Source: JALHUB01 sp050010555
GTDB lineage: Bacteria > Chloroflexota > Dehalococcoidia > DSTF01 > JALHUB01
Assembly (NCBI GenBank): GCA_050010555.1
Contig: JBEKKV010000038.1
Coordinates: forward strand, 1 to 20,629
DNA length: 20,629 nucleotides
Direction: 5' to 3'
The position numbers were made by a program, and so were the translations under genes. The notes below the pieces were generated by a model that did no database searches, was not told the origin of the DNA, and was given only the letters and a program-made list of their open reading frames with translations. Of this stretch, positions 6,746 through 14,141 are shown piece after piece; the stretch's first letter is position 1; each line of letters opens with the position of its first letter.

Positions 6746-6798
6746 CGGGAATGCGGGCCTTTGGGAGCGAATCTAGAGGTTCAGCACGATTCGCCCCG

Positions 6799-6807
6799 AT
6801 TATAGCA
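6799..6807 (-). promoter_or_regulatory. Extended -10 promoter of folC
   Basis: On the minus strand the sequence reads TGCTATAAT, a perfect TATAAT with the TGn extension. No good -35 is visible, which extended -10 promoters tolerate. It lies about 54 bp upstream of the folC ATG. Confidence 0.55.
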
Positions 6808-6852
6808 CAGGGGAATCGACAAGCGCTTCACGCAAACAAGGTGGCGCATGGT

Positions 6853-6882
6853 TTGACAGGTCGCACGCGGGATCGCTAGCAT
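6853..6882 (+). promoter_or_regulatory. Promoter of rdgB
   Basis: Perfect TTGACA (6853-6858), an 18-bp spacer and TAGCAT (6877-6882, 4/6). The -10 overlaps the ATG at 6881, so transcription would begin near 6889; this argues for the downstream GTG 6923 as the true rdgB start. Confidence 0.5.
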
Positions 6883-6922
6883 GAGCTTGTCATCGACCTC
6901 AGCGAAAGCGGAGCAGACTCCC

Positions 6923-7537
6923 GTGCCGCAACTGCTCATCGCCACCAACAACGTCGGTAAGCTGGCGGAATATGGCGCCCTCCTCCATAGATGCGGCTGG
7001 CAACTGGTCAGCCCCGCTGAAATCGGCATCAGTCTATCCGTCGAGGAGACCGGCAGCGACTACGCGACGAACGCGCGCCTCAAAGCCGAAGCCTTCGCGG
7101 CAGCCGGCGGCCTCCTCACCCTCGCCGACGACTCCGGCCTGGAGGTCGAGGCGCTGCAGGAGCGGCCCGGTGTTCTTTCCGCTCGCCACGCCGGCCCCGA
7201 CCAGACGGACGAACAGGGCGTGGCGCTTGTCCTGACGCAGATGAAGGGCGTACCGCCGGAAAAGCGAGGCGCCCGCTTTCGCTGCTTCATCGCCCTGGCG
7301 ACGCCCGAAGGCGCGGTCCGACTGTTCGAGGGCGAATGCCCAGGGATAATCACGGAGGAGCCGCGCGGCCATAGCGGCTTCGGCTACGACCCCATCTTCC
7401 ACCTGCCGCAGCTCGGCCGGACCATGGCGGAGCTGAAGCCCGACGAGAAGAACGCCATCAGCCACCGCGCCGACGCCGCCCGCAAGGCCTGCGGCGCCCT
7501 CCGGGAGATGCTTCGGGAGAGCCCGATAGGCTCCTGA
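6923..7537 (+). CDS. rdgB: dITP/XTP pyrophosphatase (HAM1/RdgB)
   Basis: Nucleotide-pool sanitising enzyme that hydrolyses dITP, ITP and XTP to monophosphates plus pyrophosphate, preventing misincorporation. Visible family motifs are LLIATNNVGKLAEY near the N-terminus (the TxNxxK nucleotide site), LADDSGLEVEAL with the metal-binding acidic pair, ARHAG, HSGFGYDPIF and ISHRADAARK near the C-terminus. From GTG 6923 the protein is 204 aa, close to the usual length of about 200, and GGAG lies nine bases upstream. An in-frame ATG at 6881 would give 218 aa with an extra Ser/Thr/Ala-rich N-terminus, but it lacks an SD and overlaps the predicted -10 box. The gene is divergent from folC. Confidence 0.93.
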   Translation: MPQLLIATNNVGKLAEYGALLHRCGWQLVSPAEIGISLSVEETGSDYATNARLKAEAFAAAGGLLTLADDSGLEVEALQERPGVLSARHAGPDQTDEQGVALVLTQMKGVPPEKRGARFRCFIALATPEGAVRLFEGECPGIITEEPRGHSGFGYDPIFHLPQLGRTMAELKPDEKNAISHRADAARKACGALREMLRESPIGS

Positions 7538-7658
7538 ACTGACAACGGCGCCTTCGAGGCGGCGGACAGCTAACGCGCGTCTGCCGCGCCCATCGCCTTA
7601 GCGACGGCGTCGCGTTGCATAACTCGTAGTTGAAGCGCAAGCGAACGGAATTGCCGGC

Positions 7659-7817
7659 TCACTTGCTGCCGTGAAGGAAGAAGCCCAGCCCCAATGCCCT
7701 CAGATTGACCTGAACTTCACGACAGACGATGAGCGCGAAGACGGCGATTGCGAGCGCCGAGAACGCCAACGCGGACACCACTAGCAGCGCAATTAGCATA
7801 AGGGCATTCATACCCAT
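7659..7817 (-). CDS. Short hydrophobic membrane peptide
   Basis: 52-residue open frame (50 if the second ATG at 7811 is used). Residues 5-31 form one strongly hydrophobic segment (ALMLIALLVVSALAFSALAI and onward), followed by VCREVQVNLR and a second short hydrophobic stretch ending GSK. This looks like a single-pass inner-membrane peptide with a small C-terminal tail. The start region lies inside a perfect 14-bp inverted repeat (7814-7844), which in the mRNA would hide the first ATG. There is no good SD, so it may be a decayed gene or a conditionally translated peptide. I recognise no family. Confidence 0.4.
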   Translation of the reverse strand: MGMNALMLIALLVVSALAFSALAIAVFALIVCREVQVNLRALGLGFFLHGSK

Positions 7818-7844
7818 AGCGTAGGGGAACCCCCTACGCTATGG
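7814..7844. repeat. Perfect 14-bp inverted repeat
   Basis: CCATAGCGTAGGGG (7814-7827) and its exact complement CCCCTACGCTATGG (7831-7844) flank a 3-nt spacer. Neither side has a run of T, so a classical terminator is unlikely. It covers the start codon of the short membrane peptide. It could be an operator, a translation-blocking hairpin, or a bidirectional terminator without a U tract. Confidence 0.8.
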
Positions 7845-8012
7845 AATAAGGATTTGCCCTCAATATCTTACAGAAGAATCTTGCAGAAAAACGCCAGAGG
7901 CGTAACAGAGGATCTCCGGAGATGAACATGCCGCCACACGCAAACAGGTCCGGTCGCGGGGGCGCGGTCGACTTAGCCGGCAAGCGCGACGCGCCGTGCG
8001 ATTGGCAAAGAA
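7845..8012. other. Intergenic stretch without recognised genes
   Basis: Between the palindrome and the dsbA-like terminator I find no convincing coding frame on either strand. The only structure is a short imperfect tandem repeat (ATCTTACAGAA / ATCTTGCAGAA, 7866-7889). Confidence 0.5.
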
Positions 8013-8058
8013 ATCGGGCGGCAAGAGTGGCGATGTCGCCTTCTCCCGGCCGCCCGAT
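8000..8058 (-). terminator. Terminator of the DsbA-like gene
   Basis: On the minus strand ATCGGGCGG (8058-8050) pairs with CCGCCCGAT (8021-8013), and TTTCTTTGCC follows. A smaller GGCGA/TCGCC hairpin sits inside the loop. It begins 26 bp after the stop codon. Confidence 0.6.
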
Positions 8059-8083
8059 GTGATCGCTATTATTCGATTTGCCG

Positions 8084-9013
8084 CTACTGGGCCGCCGCCA
8101 GCGAATCCTCAATCGCCTGCTTGAACGTGAACATTCCATCCGCGTAGCCCGACACGGTGCTGTCGTAGGGGTAGGCGCCGCTGACGAACTTGCCGTTGAT
8201 GAAGAACGACGGCGTCCCGAAGCTGGATATGCCCGCCTGCGTCAACGCGTCGGTCATGGCCTTCTGGTCGGCAGCGACTTTCGCCTTGTCGGCGCCGGAG
8301 TCCAGGCAGGAGTTGAAGGTGGCGGTGTTCAGGTTCAAGCTGGCCGCATACGTCTTCATCTGCGCTACTACCTGTGTAACCCCGTTCGTCGCGTCAGCCT
8401 GCACCATTCCAGCGAGCGCGGTCTGGTTCTGGAACATCAAGTCGTGGAACTGCCAGAAAGCGCCCTGATCGTTGGCGCACTGGCCGGCTTCGGCGGCTTG
8501 CTCAGCGTAGGGGTGCATGGTTGCCGGCAGCGGGTAGTCACGGAAGACGAACTGCACCTTGTCGCCGTAGTCCTTCAGGATCGACGGCAGCGTCTGGGTG
8601 ACGAACCTGTCGCAGTACGGGCACTCGAAGTCGGAAAACTCAATTATCGTTACCTTGGCGTCGCTTGGTCCCTTCGACGGTGCACCCGCGGCGCTAACGT
8701 CGAGCGCCTTCTGAGCGTTGAACGCATCCTCCGTCTCGAAGGACGGCGTCGGGTCCGCCGCGGGCGTCGGCAGAGCCGCCGTTACTTGCGTCTTCCCTCC
8801 ACCCGACGAGCCGGAGCCGAAGAGCGGCCAGGCGTGATTGAGCCCCGCGGCGCCTGCGACCACGATAACCGCCGCCGCTATCCCGACAATGAACTGCATG
8901 GCGAGCGGGGGAAGTCCGGTTCCTTTGCTCGGCGATGGTGATGGCGTCTTGTTCGCCGCTTCCTGCGGCTCTTCGACTTGCGGGGATTCTTGTGTTTCCG
9001 GATCTTGCGTCAC
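8084..9013 (-). CDS. Membrane-anchored DsbA/BdbD-like thiol oxidoreductase
   Basis: 309-residue protein. A charged cytoplasmic N-terminus (1-36) is followed by one transmembrane segment (about 38-58), a Gly/Ser/Pro/Thr-rich linker to about 115, and a thioredoxin-fold DsbA domain. The redox motif is FECPYCDRF (Cys131-Pro-Tyr-Cys134). The cis-Pro loop is GTPSFFINGKFVSGAYPY. Two further cysteines, in GQCAND and FNSCLD, could form a structural disulfide. The protein probably introduces or rearranges disulfides in exported proteins at the outer face of the membrane. GTG 9013 is chosen because GGAGG lies seven bases upstream. No DsbB or VKOR partner is nearby. A good promoter lies at 9084-9111. Confidence 0.9.
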   Translation of the reverse strand: MTQDPETQESPQVEEPQEAANKTPSPSPSKGTGLPPLAMQFIVGIAAAVIVVAGAAGLNHAWPLFGSGSSGGGKTQVTAALPTPAADPTPSFETEDAFNAQKALDVSAAGAPSKGPSDAKVTIIEFSDFECPYCDRFVTQTLPSILKDYGDKVQFVFRDYPLPATMHPYAEQAAEAGQCANDQGAFWQFHDLMFQNQTALAGMVQADATNGVTQVVAQMKTYAASLNLNTATFNSCLDSGADKAKVAADQKAMTDALTQAGISSFGTPSFFINGKFVSGAYPYDSTVSGYADGMFTFKQAIEDSLAAAQ

Positions 9014-9083
9014 GTGCTGCCTCCATTAGCGCAGAAACCGGCTTCCGATCGCCGGTCCCTGTCGAGCATCGAGCTTCATCAAC

Positions 9084-9111
9084 TTTACAGAAGCCCGCAC
9101 AGGCTTGTCAA
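9084..9111 (-). promoter_or_regulatory. Promoter of the DsbA-like gene
   Basis: On the minus strand TTGACA (9111-9106), a 16-bp spacer and TGTAAA (9089-9084, 4/6). The leader would be about 65 nt, so this gene need not depend on readthrough from 9221-9670. Confidence 0.5.
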
Positions 9112-9220
9112 GGAAGAAACGGAAGGCAGTTGGGGGAAACAGACAGTCTAACCTGAGCCGAGACACTGCAATCGGACGTGTCCGGAGCACCAGGTCACTT
9201 GCCGGGAGGCTCGCTGAAAG

Positions 9221-9670
9221 CTACCTCCTGAGTTGCCCGACGGCGATGGGATGCGTCAAATCTGTCGAGGCGTACAGCTCGAAGCGCGCCGGCTTGATGA
9301 GGAACGTCGGTCCGGCGCCCAACTTCGCGTAGAGCGTCGTACGCACCTTCCCCCTTGCGTCAACGGTGATGGTAGGCTGGGAATGGTTGACGTCTCGGAA
9401 CGTCGCCCAGCACTGGTCGCCGATGGTCCCGGCGGCTCCGTTCAGGCTCGGTCCGCACACCTTCAAGACCACCTGCGAACGAGGCTTCGCACCATTCACC
9501 AAGAGGCCGATCGGGGTCGTTTCCGACGCCCGGGCCCACAAGACGGTGCCTTCCACCCTCAGTTTCCCCGTGGAATGCAGCCGCGCCTGCATCATCGCGG
9601 CGCCGGCTGTGGCGACCGACGCCAGGACAATGAGCACACCCACCACCGCCGCGATGACGATCTTCCGCAT
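9221..9670 (-). CDS. Secreted or membrane-anchored hypothetical protein
   Basis: 149 residues. Residues 1-25 (MRKIVIAAVVGVLIVLASVA followed by TAGAA) form a signal peptide or N-terminal anchor. The mature part is beta-rich, with two cysteines (LKVCGPS and DQCWATF) probably forming a disulfide outside the cell. The segment TVDARGKVRTTLYAKLGAGP resembles an Ig-like or jelly-roll strand pattern, but I recognise no family. ATG 9670 is well supported by AAGGAG eight bases upstream. It lies upstream of the DsbA-like gene on the same strand, so its disulfide is a plausible DsbA substrate; that link is inference from position only. Confidence 0.7.
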   Translation of the reverse strand: MRKIVIAAVVGVLIVLASVATAGAAMMQARLHSTGKLRVEGTVLWARASETTPIGLLVNGAKPRSQVVLKVCGPSLNGAAGTIGDQCWATFRDVNHSQPTITVDARGKVRTTLYAKLGAGPTFLIKPARFELYASTDLTHPIAVGQLRR

Positions 9671-9868
9671 CTCTTCTCTCCTTGACTTCGAGCAGCCTTC
9701 CGATCATCCTTCGGACCAGCGTCCACTGGAGGCCAGAACAATTTCGCAGGCGACGCGCCAGCATAAGGACACACGCACAATAGGCGCTCGCCGTGCAGCC
9801 GTCGTGTAGAGCAAGCGCCTGACCGTGCAAAAGGCGTGAAGGGCGCTATGCCTTCAGCGTTCCCCGAA

Positions 9869-9898
9869 TGGACGCCCAATCCGCGGTCGCCTTATAAT
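9869..9898 (+). promoter_or_regulatory. Promoter of the DUF362 operon
   Basis: A perfect -10 TATAAT (9893-9898) is preceded at 18 bp by TGGACG (9869-9874, 4/6). Predicted transcription start near 9905 places the SD-bearing ATG 9954 about 50 nt into the message. Confidence 0.5.
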
Positions 9899-9953
9899 AG
9901 CCGTACCAATGCGCACAATACCAGACCTGAGCGAAGATCTCAAAAGGACAGCT

Positions 9954-11042
9954 ATGACAGCCGAATCACGATCTCGCGTCGCCGTCGTCTACACCAGCGC
10001 TCCGACCGTTCTCGACGACGTCGCTCACGCTATGCACCTCGCCGGCTCGACCGAGGCGTTGCCCCGCGACGTCGAGACCGTGCTCAAGATCAACATCTCC
10101 TGGCAGCACTACTACCCCGCCTGCTCGACGACCCCCTGGCAACTCGAAGGCGTCGTGCGCACGCTCCTGCGCGACGGCTACGATAAGATCATGCCGGTCC
10201 AGAACGGCACCGTCGTCGTCGATTCGCACGAGGGCGAGGTCAGGAACAAGCACAAGGTCGTCCTTGACCGCTACGGGCTCAAGAGCGTCCACCTGACGGA
10301 TAAAGACGCCGTCTGGGTCGACTACCAGCCTAAGGGCGAGATGCTCGTCCTCGACAAGGTCTTCCCAGATGGCATCAAGATACCGCAGGCGCTCATCGGC
10401 AAGAACGTCATCCACCTGCCGACGGTCAAGACGCACGTCTTCACGACGACGACCGGCGCCATGAAGAACGCTTTCGGGGGCCTGCTGAGCTACCGGCGCC
10501 ACTGGACGCACTCCGTCATCCACCAGACGCTCGTCGACCTGCTGACGATCCAGAAGGAGATCCACCCCGGCATCTTTGCGGTCATGGACGGCACGATCGC
10601 CGGCGACGGCCCGGGGCCGCGCGCGATGCGACCTCACGTCAAGAACCTCATCCTCGCGAGCGCCGACCAGGTCGCGATCGACGCTGTGGCGGCGAAGCTG
10701 ATGGGCTTCGACCCGATGTCGCTCATGTACATCCGCCTGGCGCACGAGCGCGGCCTCGGCTGCGGCGACGTCAGCAAGATCGACGTCGTCGGCATGGACA
10801 TCGACGGCGTCAACTTCGGCTTCCGCAGCGACGAGGATACGTTCGCCAGCCGCGGGCAGAAGCTTATCTACTGGGGGCCCCTAAAGCCGTTTGAAAAGCT
10901 TCTGCTCCGCACGCCGATAGTCCCCTGGGCGTTCTTCGCCTCCAACGTGTATTACAATTACTTCTGGTACCCTCTCGTCGGTCGAAAGAGAGTGAAGCAG
11001 GCCTTCCAGACCGAATGGGGGAAGCTCTTTCAGAGCTACTAG
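9954..11042 (+). CDS. DUF362 domain protein
   Basis: 362-residue protein of the DUF362 family, whose biochemical function is not established; some members carry a ferredoxin-like 4Fe-4S module, which is absent here. Recognisable parts are VVYTSAPTVLDDVAHAMHLA at the N-terminus, LKINISWQHYYPACSTTPWQ, then HLPTVKTHVFTTTTGAMKNA with the following FGGLL, and AVMDGTIAGDGPGPRAMRPH, the most conserved family blocks. The C-terminus has a hydrophobic WAFFASNVYYNYFWYPLVGR stretch that may contact membrane. ATG 9954 is preferred over 9909 because AAAAGGACAGCT precedes it and the predicted transcription start lies at about 9905. It heads an operon with a flippase-like protein (27-bp gap) and a CDF transporter. 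Confidence 0.85.
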   Translation: MTAESRSRVAVVYTSAPTVLDDVAHAMHLAGSTEALPRDVETVLKINISWQHYYPACSTTPWQLEGVVRTLLRDGYDKIMPVQNGTVVVDSHEGEVRNKHKVVLDRYGLKSVHLTDKDAVWVDYQPKGEMLVLDKVFPDGIKIPQALIGKNVIHLPTVKTHVFTTTTGAMKNAFGGLLSYRRHWTHSVIHQTLVDLLTIQKEIHPGIFAVMDGTIAGDGPGPRAMRPHVKNLILASADQVAIDAVAAKLMGFDPMSLMYIRLAHERGLGCGDVSKIDVVGMDIDGVNFGFRSDEDTFASRGQKLIYWGPLKPFEKLLLRTPIVPWAFFASNVYYNYFWYPLVGRKRVKQAFQTEWGKLFQSY

Positions 11043-11069
11043 AGATCCCTCTCCGGAGAGGATGCGCTC

Positions 11070-12101
11070 TTGACCCTGAAAAACCTTCGCGGCAAGTTCA
11101 TCCTGTCCCTTCTTCTGGGGATGATCGTGGTCGTCGGCCTCATGGTCTACGGCGACTTCTCCGACATCATGGGTCATGTGGGCGACTTCCGCTGGGAGCT
11201 CCTTCCGCTGCTCCTTGCCCTCTCCATGTGCAACTACCTTATCCGCTTTCTGAAGTGGCACTTCTACCTGCACCAGATCGGCATCCACGACGTGCCGTGG
11301 ACGGACAGCTTCATGGCGTTCTTCTCCGGTCTGGCGATGGTCATCACCCCAGGCAAGTTCGGCGAATGGCTGAAGAGCTACCTACTGCAGGAGATGCGCG
11401 GCATCCCCTTCCTGCGAACGGCGCCCATCCTTCTCGCCGAGCGCTTCACCGATAGCGTGGCGCTGCTGCTGCTCGCCGTCGCGGGCTTCATCGTTTTCGG
11501 CGAGGCATGGGAAGTGTTCGTCGTCGTCGTCGTTGCCTGCGTCATCGCGATGGTCGTGACGCGCCACCGTCCGACGATGCGCGCCATCCTGCACGCCGCC
11601 GAGCGCGCGCCGGTGTTTTCGCGCTTCGCCAGCCGCGTCGAGGACTTCTACGAGACGACCTACGTCCTGTTCGAGCCGTGGAGCCTGATCCTGACGACGT
11701 TCCTCAGCTTCATCTCCTGGGGCGGCGAAGTCGTCGCTTTCTACCTGGTGCTGACCGGCCTGGGCTACCACGGCTCCGGCATGCTGCTGCTGAAGGCGGC
11801 GTTCATCCTGCCCATCTCCACGCTTGCCGGCGCCGTCATCATCATCGCGCCGGGCGGCCTGGGCGTGGCCGAAACCGGGATCACCGGCCTGTTGCAGGTT
11901 ATGATCTCAGGGATGAGCAAGAGCGTGGCAAGCCTGGCTGCGCTTATAATACGCTTCACGACGCTCTGGTTCGGCGTCTTCGTCGGCCTCGGCGTTCTTG
12001 CGGTTACCACGCGACGCATCAGCGCCCGCGCCGCCGAAGTCGCGCCCGCGCCGTCAGCGCCGCCTCTCGCCGAGCTTGAGGAAGGAGACCTCTCGCGGTG
12101 A
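11070..12101 (+). CDS. Flippase-like integral membrane protein (UPF0104 / LPG-synthase TM family)
   Basis: 343 residues with about eight hydrophobic segments. ITPGKFGEWLKSYLLQEMRG (about 91-110), LAERFTDSVALLLLAVAGF and IIIAPGGLGVAETGITGLL match the conserved blocks of the lysylphosphatidylglycerol-synthase transmembrane / AglD-like family, which is linked to lipid flipping or glycolipid transfer. The soluble aminoacyl-transfer domain of MprF is absent, so lysinylation is not expected. TTG 11070 is chosen because CCGGAGAGG lies about eight bases upstream; an ATG at 11063 is out of frame. The C-terminal tail is Ala/Pro/Glu-rich and cytoplasmic. Its stop overlaps the GTG of the next gene. Pairing with DUF362 suggests an envelope-lipid role (inference). 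Confidence 0.85.
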   Translation: MTLKNLRGKFILSLLLGMIVVVGLMVYGDFSDIMGHVGDFRWELLPLLLALSMCNYLIRFLKWHFYLHQIGIHDVPWTDSFMAFFSGLAMVITPGKFGEWLKSYLLQEMRGIPFLRTAPILLAERFTDSVALLLLAVAGFIVFGEAWEVFVVVVVACVIAMVVTRHRPTMRAILHAAERAPVFSRFASRVEDFYETTYVLFEPWSLILTTFLSFISWGGEVVAFYLVLTGLGYHGSGMLLLKAAFILPISTLAGAVIIIAPGGLGVAETGITGLLQVMISGMSKSVASLAALIIRFTTLWFGVFVGLGVLAVTTRRISARAAEVAPAPSAPPLAELEEGDLSR

Positions 12102-13027
12102 GTCTGCCGTTCGTCCACCGGCGACCGGCTTTCCTGGACGACCCCGCTTCTCGCGCCGCCGTCGTACCTGTTATCTCCAACAGCGTCGTTCTCGTGCTGA
12201 AGCTTGTCGTGGGAATCATGACCGGCAGCATTGCCATCCTCTCCGACGCCGTGGACAGCGGCGAAGACATCGGCGCCTCTTCGTTCGACCTCTGGAGCGT
12301 GCGCCTTTCCGCCAAGCCCGCCGACCTGGAGCATCCCTACGGCCACGGCAAAGCGGAAGGGATTGCGGCGGCAATCGAGGCACTTCTCATCGCCGCCGGC
12401 GGCTTCTTCATCTTCTACCAGGCCCTGCACCGGCTCGTCGTCGGCGAGGCGAAAGTCGACGTCGGACTGGGCATCGTCGCCATGGCCATTACCGGCGCCG
12501 TCAACATGGGCGTTGCCTTCTACGTTTCGAGAGCCGCCCGCGCGACCGGCTCCTTGGCGCTGGCCGCCGGCACCCGACACCTCTGGACGAACCTGGGCCA
12601 AGCTGCCGCCGTTGTCGTCGCCCTCGCGCTCGTCGGGCTGACCGGCAGGCGCGAGTTCGACGCCGTGGTCGCCCTGTTGCTGAGCGCCTTCCTCATTCTC
12701 TCCGCGACGCGCATCGCCCTCGTCGCCTCGCGACAGATCATGGACGTGCGGTTGCCGACGGAGGAAGAGGACGTCGTCCTAGAGACCATCCAGCGCTATC
12801 CCGGCGACGTGCGCGGCTTTCACAAGCTGCGGACGCGTCGCTCGGGACGGCAGCGCTACGTGGAGCTGCACCTGATAGTCGAGGCGAACAAGAGCGTGAA
12901 GGAGATGCACGAGATCTGCGACTCGATCGAGCGGGAGATAGTGGAGCGGCTGCCCGGCGCCGAGGTGACCATCCACGTGGAGCCTGACGACGGCCGCTAC
13001 ACGGAGCCTCGCCCCCTGCCGCGCTAG
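12098..13027 (+). CDS. Cation diffusion facilitator (FieF/YiiP-like)
   Basis: 309-residue CDF antiporter expected to export Zn2+, Fe2+ or Mn2+ against protons. Six hydrophobic segments are followed by a cytoplasmic domain from about 215. TM2 carries SDAVDSGEDIGAS with the metal-binding pair Asp53/Asp57, and HPYGHGKAE follows in the loop. The C-terminal domain has FHKLRTRRSGRQRYVELHLI and VTIHVEPDD, as in YiiP. In TM5 the expected HxxxD reads His161-Leu-Trp-Thr-Asn165, so the second ligand is Asn rather than Asp. GTG 12098 overlaps the previous stop by four bases with AAGGAG upstream, implying coupled translation. The final 22 codons recur in diverged form at 14072-14137. Confidence 0.9.
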   Translation: MSLPFVHRRPAFLDDPASRAAVVPVISNSVVLVLKLVVGIMTGSIAILSDAVDSGEDIGASSFDLWSVRLSAKPADLEHPYGHGKAEGIAAAIEALLIAAGGFFIFYQALHRLVVGEAKVDVGLGIVAMAITGAVNMGVAFYVSRAARATGSLALAAGTRHLWTNLGQAAAVVVALALVGLTGRREFDAVVALLLSAFLILSATRIALVASRQIMDVRLPTEEEDVVLETIQRYPGDVRGFHKLRTRRSGRQRYVELHLIVEANKSVKEMHEICDSIEREIVERLPGAEVTIHVEPDDGRYTEPRPLPR

Positions 13028-13040
13028 CCCGCCGGCGGGC
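13027..13040. repeat. Perfect 14-bp palindrome at the CDF stop
   Basis: GCCCGCCGGCGGGC is self-complementary and starts on the last base of the CDF stop codon. It may terminate the operon (there is no T run) or mark the left junction of the inserted aldo-keto reductase segment. Confidence 0.55.
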
Positions 13041-13083
13041 CAAGGCAGTGCCCGTCGCAGGTGGTACTTGGAGGGAGACCACA

Positions 13084-14073
13084 ATGCAGAAGCGCAAGCT
13101 TGGAAACAGCAACCTGAACGTCTCGGCCCTTGGCCTGGGCTGCATGGGAATGAGCTATGGCTACGGTCCGGCGGCAGACAAGAAGGAGATGATCTCTCTT
13201 ATTCGCTCAGCCGTCGAACGCGGCGTCACCTTCTTCGATACCGCTGAAGCGTACGGCCCGTTCACAAACGAAGAACTTGTGGGCGAAGCCCTCGCTCCCT
13301 TTCGTGGTCAAGTGGTGATCGCCACCAAATTCGGCTTCAGATTTGGCCCCGAAGGACAGCAGATAGGGCTGGATAGCCGGCCGGAGCACATCAAGCAGGT
13401 AGCCGAGGCTTCGCTCAAGCGACTCAAGGTCGAGGCCATCGATCTGTTCTATCAACACCGTGTTGACCCGGACGTGCCAATCGAAGACGTGGCGGGGGCG
13501 GTGAAGGACCTGATCCGGGAAGGGAAGGTCAAGCACTTCGGCCTTTCCGAAGCAGGAGTGCAAACGATCCGTCGGGCGCACGCGGTGCAGCCGGTCACTG
13601 CGCTTCAGAGCGAGTACTCGCTGTGGTGGAGAAAACCTGAAGCGGAAGTGATACCGGCGCTGGAAGAGCTCGGAATCAGCTTCGTTCCATTCAGTCCTCT
13701 CGGGAAGGGCTTCCTTACGGGGAAGATCGACGAAAACACGACGTTCGACCGTTCTGACTTCCGCAACATCGTCCCTCGCTTTACGCCCGAGGCTCGCAAA
13801 GCGAACCAGGCCCTGGTGGATATGCTTAGCGAGATCGGGGGGCGGAAGAAGGCGACCCCTGCCCAGATAGCGCTTGCCTGGCTGCTGGCCCAGAAGCCCT
13901 GGATTGTGCCAATCCCAGGCACTCGGAAGCTGGAGCGCCTAGAGGAGAACATTGGAGCGGCTGCAGTCGAACTTACGGCCGACGATCTCCGCGAGATCGA
14001 TCGCGCCGCCTCCAAGATCACGGTGCAGGGGGCTCGCTACCCGGACAGGCTGGAGCAAATGACCGGTCGGTGA
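13084..14073 (+). CDS. Aldo-keto reductase
   Basis: 329-residue (beta/alpha)8 NADPH-dependent oxidoreductase acting on aldehydes or ketones; the physiological substrate is unknown. The catalytic tetrad is visible: Asp and Tyr in FFDTAEAYGPFTNEE, Lys in IATKFGF and His in LFYQHRVDPDVP. The cofactor region shows VPIPGTRKLERLEENIGA near the C-terminus. The N-terminal LGLGCMGMSYGYG matches the AKR subgroup containing YajO/AKR13-like enzymes. ATG 13084 follows GGAGGGAGACCACA; an upstream GTG at 13048 lacks support. Codon use looks less GC-biased at third positions than in the operon before it. The gene is flanked by two diverged copies of the CDF tail, which suggests it arrived by recombination. 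Confidence 0.9.
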   Translation: MQKRKLGNSNLNVSALGLGCMGMSYGYGPAADKKEMISLIRSAVERGVTFFDTAEAYGPFTNEELVGEALAPFRGQVVIATKFGFRFGPEGQQIGLDSRPEHIKQVAEASLKRLKVEAIDLFYQHRVDPDVPIEDVAGAVKDLIREGKVKHFGLSEAGVQTIRRAHAVQPVTALQSEYSLWWRKPEAEVIPALEELGISFVPFSPLGKGFLTGKIDENTTFDRSDFRNIVPRFTPEARKANQALVDMLSEIGGRKKATPAQIALAWLLAQKPWIVPIPGTRKLERLEENIGAAAVELTADDLREIDRAASKITVQGARYPDRLEQMTGR

Positions 14074-14137
14074 GGCGGCCATCGACGTTGGGCCGGACGA
14101 CGGTCGCTACACCGAACCTCGGCCTCTGCCGCGCTAA
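14071..14137 (+). pseudogene. Remnant 3' end of a second CDF transporter gene
   Basis: These 67 bases align without gaps to the last 67 bases of the CDF gene (12961-13027), with 54 identical by my count. In the CDF frame they read GEAAIDVGPDDGRYTEPRPL then PR and stop, against AEVTIHVEPDDGRYTEPRPL then PR and stop. In the tail from GAC GAC onward every difference is synonymous, so this was selected as coding sequence before being cut off. Nothing upstream of 14071 belongs to the CDF gene; the aldo-keto reductase stop codon lies at the junction. Confidence 0.8.
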
Positions 14138-14141
14138 CCGC

